Source: Acidobacteriota bacterium
GTDB lineage: Bacteria > Acidobacteriota > Terriglobia > Terriglobales > Acidobacteriaceae
NCBI GenBank assembly: GCA_025359885.1
Contig: JANYDG010000015.1
Span: 1-64,000, forward strand
Length of the DNA stretch: 64,000 nucleotides
Direction of reading: 5' to 3'
Part shown: positions 61,894-64,000 of the stretch, one piece after another
How positions within the stretch are numbered: position 1 is the stretch's first letter
Layout: every line of letters starts with the position of its first letter
Program-made: the position numbers and the translations under genes
Notes under the pieces: generated by a model
Database searches by the model: none
What the model was told of the DNA's origin: nothing
The model's input: only the letters and a program-made list of their open reading frames with translations

Positions 61894-62854
61894 AGTTCAA
61901 CCACCCCGCGGCCGTAACTCAGACGATTCCGGCGCTCCTGAACTGCGCAGATATATACGCCCCCTCCTGCTCGGCATCGCAGCGATCTTCGTAGCACTCA
62001 TCTTCTTCAACTACATCGCCGCCGTCACCCGCATCGGTGCTGGCTACGTCGGTGTCGAAATCCTCCTCTCCGGCAGCCAGCGCGGACCCTCTGAAATTCC
62101 CATCAAGACCGGCTGGGTCTTCTACAGCCCACTTCGCAGCCAGATCATCGAGTTCCCCACCTTCGTCCAGACCGTCAAATGGACCCACGACCCCAACGAA
62201 GGCCATCCCATCAACGAAGAGATGAGCTATAACTCCAAAGAAGGCATGGAGATGTACTCCGACGTCTCCCTCTCCTACGCCATCGACCCCAAGATGGTCC
62301 CCGACTTCTATCTGAAGTACCGCCTCAGCGACCTCAACATGTTTACCCACGGCATCCTCCGCGACGTCGTCCGCAACTCCCTCAACGAGGTCGCCTCCAC
62401 CTACTCCATTGAAGAAATCTACGGCGAACACAAAGCCGAGTTCCTCCACAAAGTTGAGCTCCTCATCCAGTCCAAGCTCACTCCGGTCGGCGTCGGCGTC
62501 CAGCAGTTCGGCTTCATCGGAGCGCCCCGCGTTCCCGACGTCATCTCAGCCGCCATCACCAGCAAGGCCCAGGCCATCCAAAACGCCGAGCGCGCGCAGA
62601 ACGAACTCGCCCAGACCCAGGCCGAAGCAGCCAAGAAAATCGCAGAAGCCGACGGCGACGCCAAATCCGCCGTGGCCCGCGCCACGGGCGAAGCGGAAGC
62701 AAACCGCATCCGTCAGGCCTCCATCAGCCCACAGCTCCTCGAGCTCCGCAAACTCGAAAATCAGCGCGCCCTCATCGACCGCTGGAACGGCCAACTCCCC
62801 CAGGTCGAATCCGGCTCCGGCGGCATGATGCTCCAACTCCCCAAACCTCAGTAA
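61877..62854 (+). CDS. SPFH/Band-7 (prohibitin-like) membrane protein
   Basis: 325 residues from ATG 61877, with GGAG 8 nt upstream. One membrane helix (about 30-52, LLLGIAAIFVALIFFNYIAA) precedes the Band-7/SPFH domain (about 60-230: VGVEILLSGSQRGPSEIPIK, VYSDVSLSYAIDPKMVPDF, LRDVVRNSLNEVAS). An Ala/Gln/Glu-rich coiled coil follows (about 235-290, NAERAQNELAQTQAEAAKKI, AVARATGEAEANRI). Prohibitin-like proteins form large ring scaffolds that organise membrane regions or control proteases such as FtsH. The Gly/Met-rich tail is short. Overlap with the small membrane protein suggests they work together. Confidence 0.86.
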   Translation: MTMFGEVQPPRGRNSDDSGAPELRRYIRPLLLGIAAIFVALIFFNYIAAVTRIGAGYVGVEILLSGSQRGPSEIPIKTGWVFYSPLRSQIIEFPTFVQTVKWTHDPNEGHPINEEMSYNSKEGMEMYSDVSLSYAIDPKMVPDFYLKYRLSDLNMFTHGILRDVVRNSLNEVASTYSIEEIYGEHKAEFLHKVELLIQSKLTPVGVGVQQFGFIGAPRVPDVISAAITSKAQAIQNAERAQNELAQTQAEAAKKIAEADGDAKSAVARATGEAEANRIRQASISPQLLELRKLENQRALIDRWNGQLPQVESGSGGMMLQLPKPQ

Positions 62855-63335
62855 CATCGACAAGCAAAACCAACGCTCTTGCCCTTGCATTTGCCCTTGC
62901 CCTTGCTTTTCTGGTCTGTCATTGCAGAAGGGTAACTCCCGTTCCTCGCCCCAGCTGCTACCGTCCCGACGGGCCGGGCAAGACACAATGACTGCGGAAT
63001 CTACGACGGGTAGCATGCTGTTCTTCCGTTTCTCCGCTCGGTTGGTCATCCAGGATTGATTTGGGAGCAATTGCGATGGATTGGAATGGTTGGAAGCCCT
63101 ACCTTTGTAGAGTCAACAGCAATCCTGCGTCCATTCTGGTAAATCTCGATCGACAGCACCGTCATTGAGCTAATCGGGTTGTCCCGGCGCTTCGAAGGAG
63201 TTTACGACGGTTGGGAAACACCGCTCATGACGCAGTGAGCCACGAGTTTAAACCGCTTGAGACATTCGCCAGCCACCCTGTTGTAACCTGAATCTTCAGA
63301 CCGCTACGCCCATTCCACCCCGCGAGGAACCTTCC
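62855..63335. other. Intergenic region with short direct repeats
   Basis: Contains a run of TTGCCC-type repeats just after the SPFH gene and otherwise no clear gene. A 39-codon - strand frame (63046-63165) has protein-like composition (SIEIYQNGRRIAVDSTKVGL) but no ribosome-binding site or family match, and may be a remnant. Confidence 0.4.
62878..62907. repeat. Short CTTGCC/TTGCCC direct repeats
   Basis: Four near-adjacent CTTGC/TTGCCC units lie directly behind the SPFH gene. The same CTTGCCCTTGC core occurs once more at 5053-5063, between the phosphoesterase and the amidohydrolase. No hairpin potential is evident. Confidence 0.5.
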
Positions 63336-64000
63336 ATGCCGCTCCGCCCCCTCACCCGACTCATCCTACTCATCCTCGCAGGCTCCGCCGCAATCGTCGC
63401 CCAGGCCCAATCCCCCAAACAGGTCTTCGGCTACCGCGACTTCACCGCTCAGGCCAAAATCGACGCGAGCTTCCTCGCCGTCCCTGAAGCAGCCCTCGCC
63501 GGCCAGCACCTCAAAACCCTCACCGCCAAGCCCCACATGGCCGCCACCAAAGAGGACTACGAGACCGCCGAATACGTCGCTCAGAAATTCAAAGCCGCTG
63601 GCCTCGATACCGAAATCGTCCCCTACCGAGTCCTCCTCAACCAGCCCCGCAAAGTTCACTTTGACGCCTTCACCGACTCGGGCGCAGCCCTCATCTCAGG
63701 CCCCACCCCCGAGCACGTAAGCGCCGACGCATTTCAGGACGATCCCCGCGTCGTCATGCCCTTCAACGGCTCCTCCGGCTCCGGCGACGTCACCGGCTCC
63801 GTCGTCTACGCCAACTACGGCCGCCTCGAAGACTTCGACCAGCTCGCCGCCCTCCACATCGATCTCCATGGCAAAATCGTCCTGGTCCGCTACGGAGCCA
63901 ACTTCCGCGGCGTCAAGGTCTACATCGCCCAGCAGCGCGGAGCCATCGGCGTCCTCATCTACTCCGACCCCATCGACGACGGCTACTTCAAGGGCGACGC
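63336..64000 (+). CDS. Exported M28 peptidase, glutamate-carboxypeptidase-II-like, partial
   Basis: The first 221 codons of a gene that runs off the right edge. The ATG at 63336 follows GAGGA by about 7 nt. A signal peptide (RLILLILAGSAAIVAQA) precedes AGQHLKTLTAKPHMAATKED and YETAEYVAQKFKAAGLDTEI, which resemble the start of the PSMA/NAALADase-type peptidases. The PA insert follows (GSVVYANYGRLEDFDQLAAL, GKIVLVRYGANFRGVKVYIA, RGAIGVLIYSDPIDDGYFKG). The zinc site lies beyond the window. These exported peptidases remove C-terminal acidic residues in eukaryotes; bacterial roles are in peptide scavenging. Confidence 0.88.
   Translation, partial: MPLRPLTRLILLILAGSAAIVAQAQSPKQVFGYRDFTAQAKIDASFLAVPEAALAGQHLKTLTAKPHMAATKEDYETAEYVAQKFKAAGLDTEIVPYRVLLNQPRKVHFDAFTDSGAALISGPTPEHVSADAFQDDPRVVMPFNGSSGSGDVTGSVVYANYGRLEDFDQLAALHIDLHGKIVLVRYGANFRGVKVYIAQQRGAIGVLIYSDPIDDGYFKGD

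Overview
The window is about 64 kb of a GC-rich bacterial chromosome, most probably from an acidobacterium (Acidobacteriota, Terriglobia/Acidobacteriaceae-like). This is an inference from content: an Oar-like TonB-dependent receptor with a carboxypeptidase-regulatory N-terminus, a giant exported NHL/MBG-repeat protein, several exported M28 peptidases, winged-helix/ATPase regulators, and the gene order msbA-yicC-gmk-rpoZ-coaBC-udg. No rRNA, CRISPR array or prophage was seen. The only mobile DNA is the first 26 codons of an IS630-type transposase at the left edge.

Layout. 1-800: transposase fragment, then tRNA-Asn with its own terminator. 0.8-7.7 kb: FAD amine oxidase, a short Flp-type pilin, a CAP-domain secreted protein, then a tight + strand run of DppC-like permease, YfcE-like phosphoesterase, exported YtcJ-like amidohydrolase and EamA transporter. 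7.8-16.5 kb: TonB receptor with a good sigma-70 promoter, a PPK2 polyphosphate kinase gene broken by a 5-nt duplication, an M28 peptidase and a two-PDZ HtrA protease with terminator. 17.2-20.4 kb: a complete pqqABCDE operon on the - strand, including the 28-codon pqqA. 20.5-25.5 kb: carboxylesterase, lysA, zinc-ribbon/PspC protein, TPR protein. 25.5-26.25 kb holds no convincing gene but a strong hairpin. 26.25-32 kb: rlpA-like, pyrF, polyprenyl-phosphate sugar transferase, priA. 32-41 kb: polyphosphate-glucokinase-like kinase, class C beta-lactamase-like hydrolase, then the housekeeping block udg, coaBC, rpoZ, gmk, yicC, msbA. 41.5-51.6 kb: ATPase-linked winged-helix regulator, small exported protein, rapZ, PAS-GGDEF-EAL protein with a degenerate EAL domain, long-form HPF, small membrane protein, sodium/solute symporter, mtnA. 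51.6-57.3 kb: a 1,889-residue exported protein with two six-repeat NHL propellers, two Ig-like ASH domains and 12 tandem MBG repeats. 57.7-64 kb: small membrane protein, MscL with a zinc-ribbon tail, cytochrome-P460-like c-type heme protein, membrane-anchored Clp-N protein, MFS transporter, small membrane protein overlapping an SPFH protein, and the start of a glutamate-carboxypeptidase-II-like peptidase running off the window.

Functional threads. PQQ made from the pqq operon would serve periplasmic quinoprotein dehydrogenases, none of which is in the window. Polyphosphate is represented twice, by the broken ppk2 and the polyphosphate-glucokinase-like gene. Envelope biology dominates the rest: exported hydrolases, HtrA, MsbA, sugar transferase, RlpA, MscL, SPFH and PspC proteins.

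The most unusual items are the split ppk2 with stop/start overlap, zinc ribbons fused to two unrelated membrane-protein families, the stand-alone membrane-anchored Clp-N protein, the small membrane protein/SPFH overlapping pair, and a hairpin in an otherwise empty 800-bp region. I found no clear evidence of a wholly new multi-gene system.
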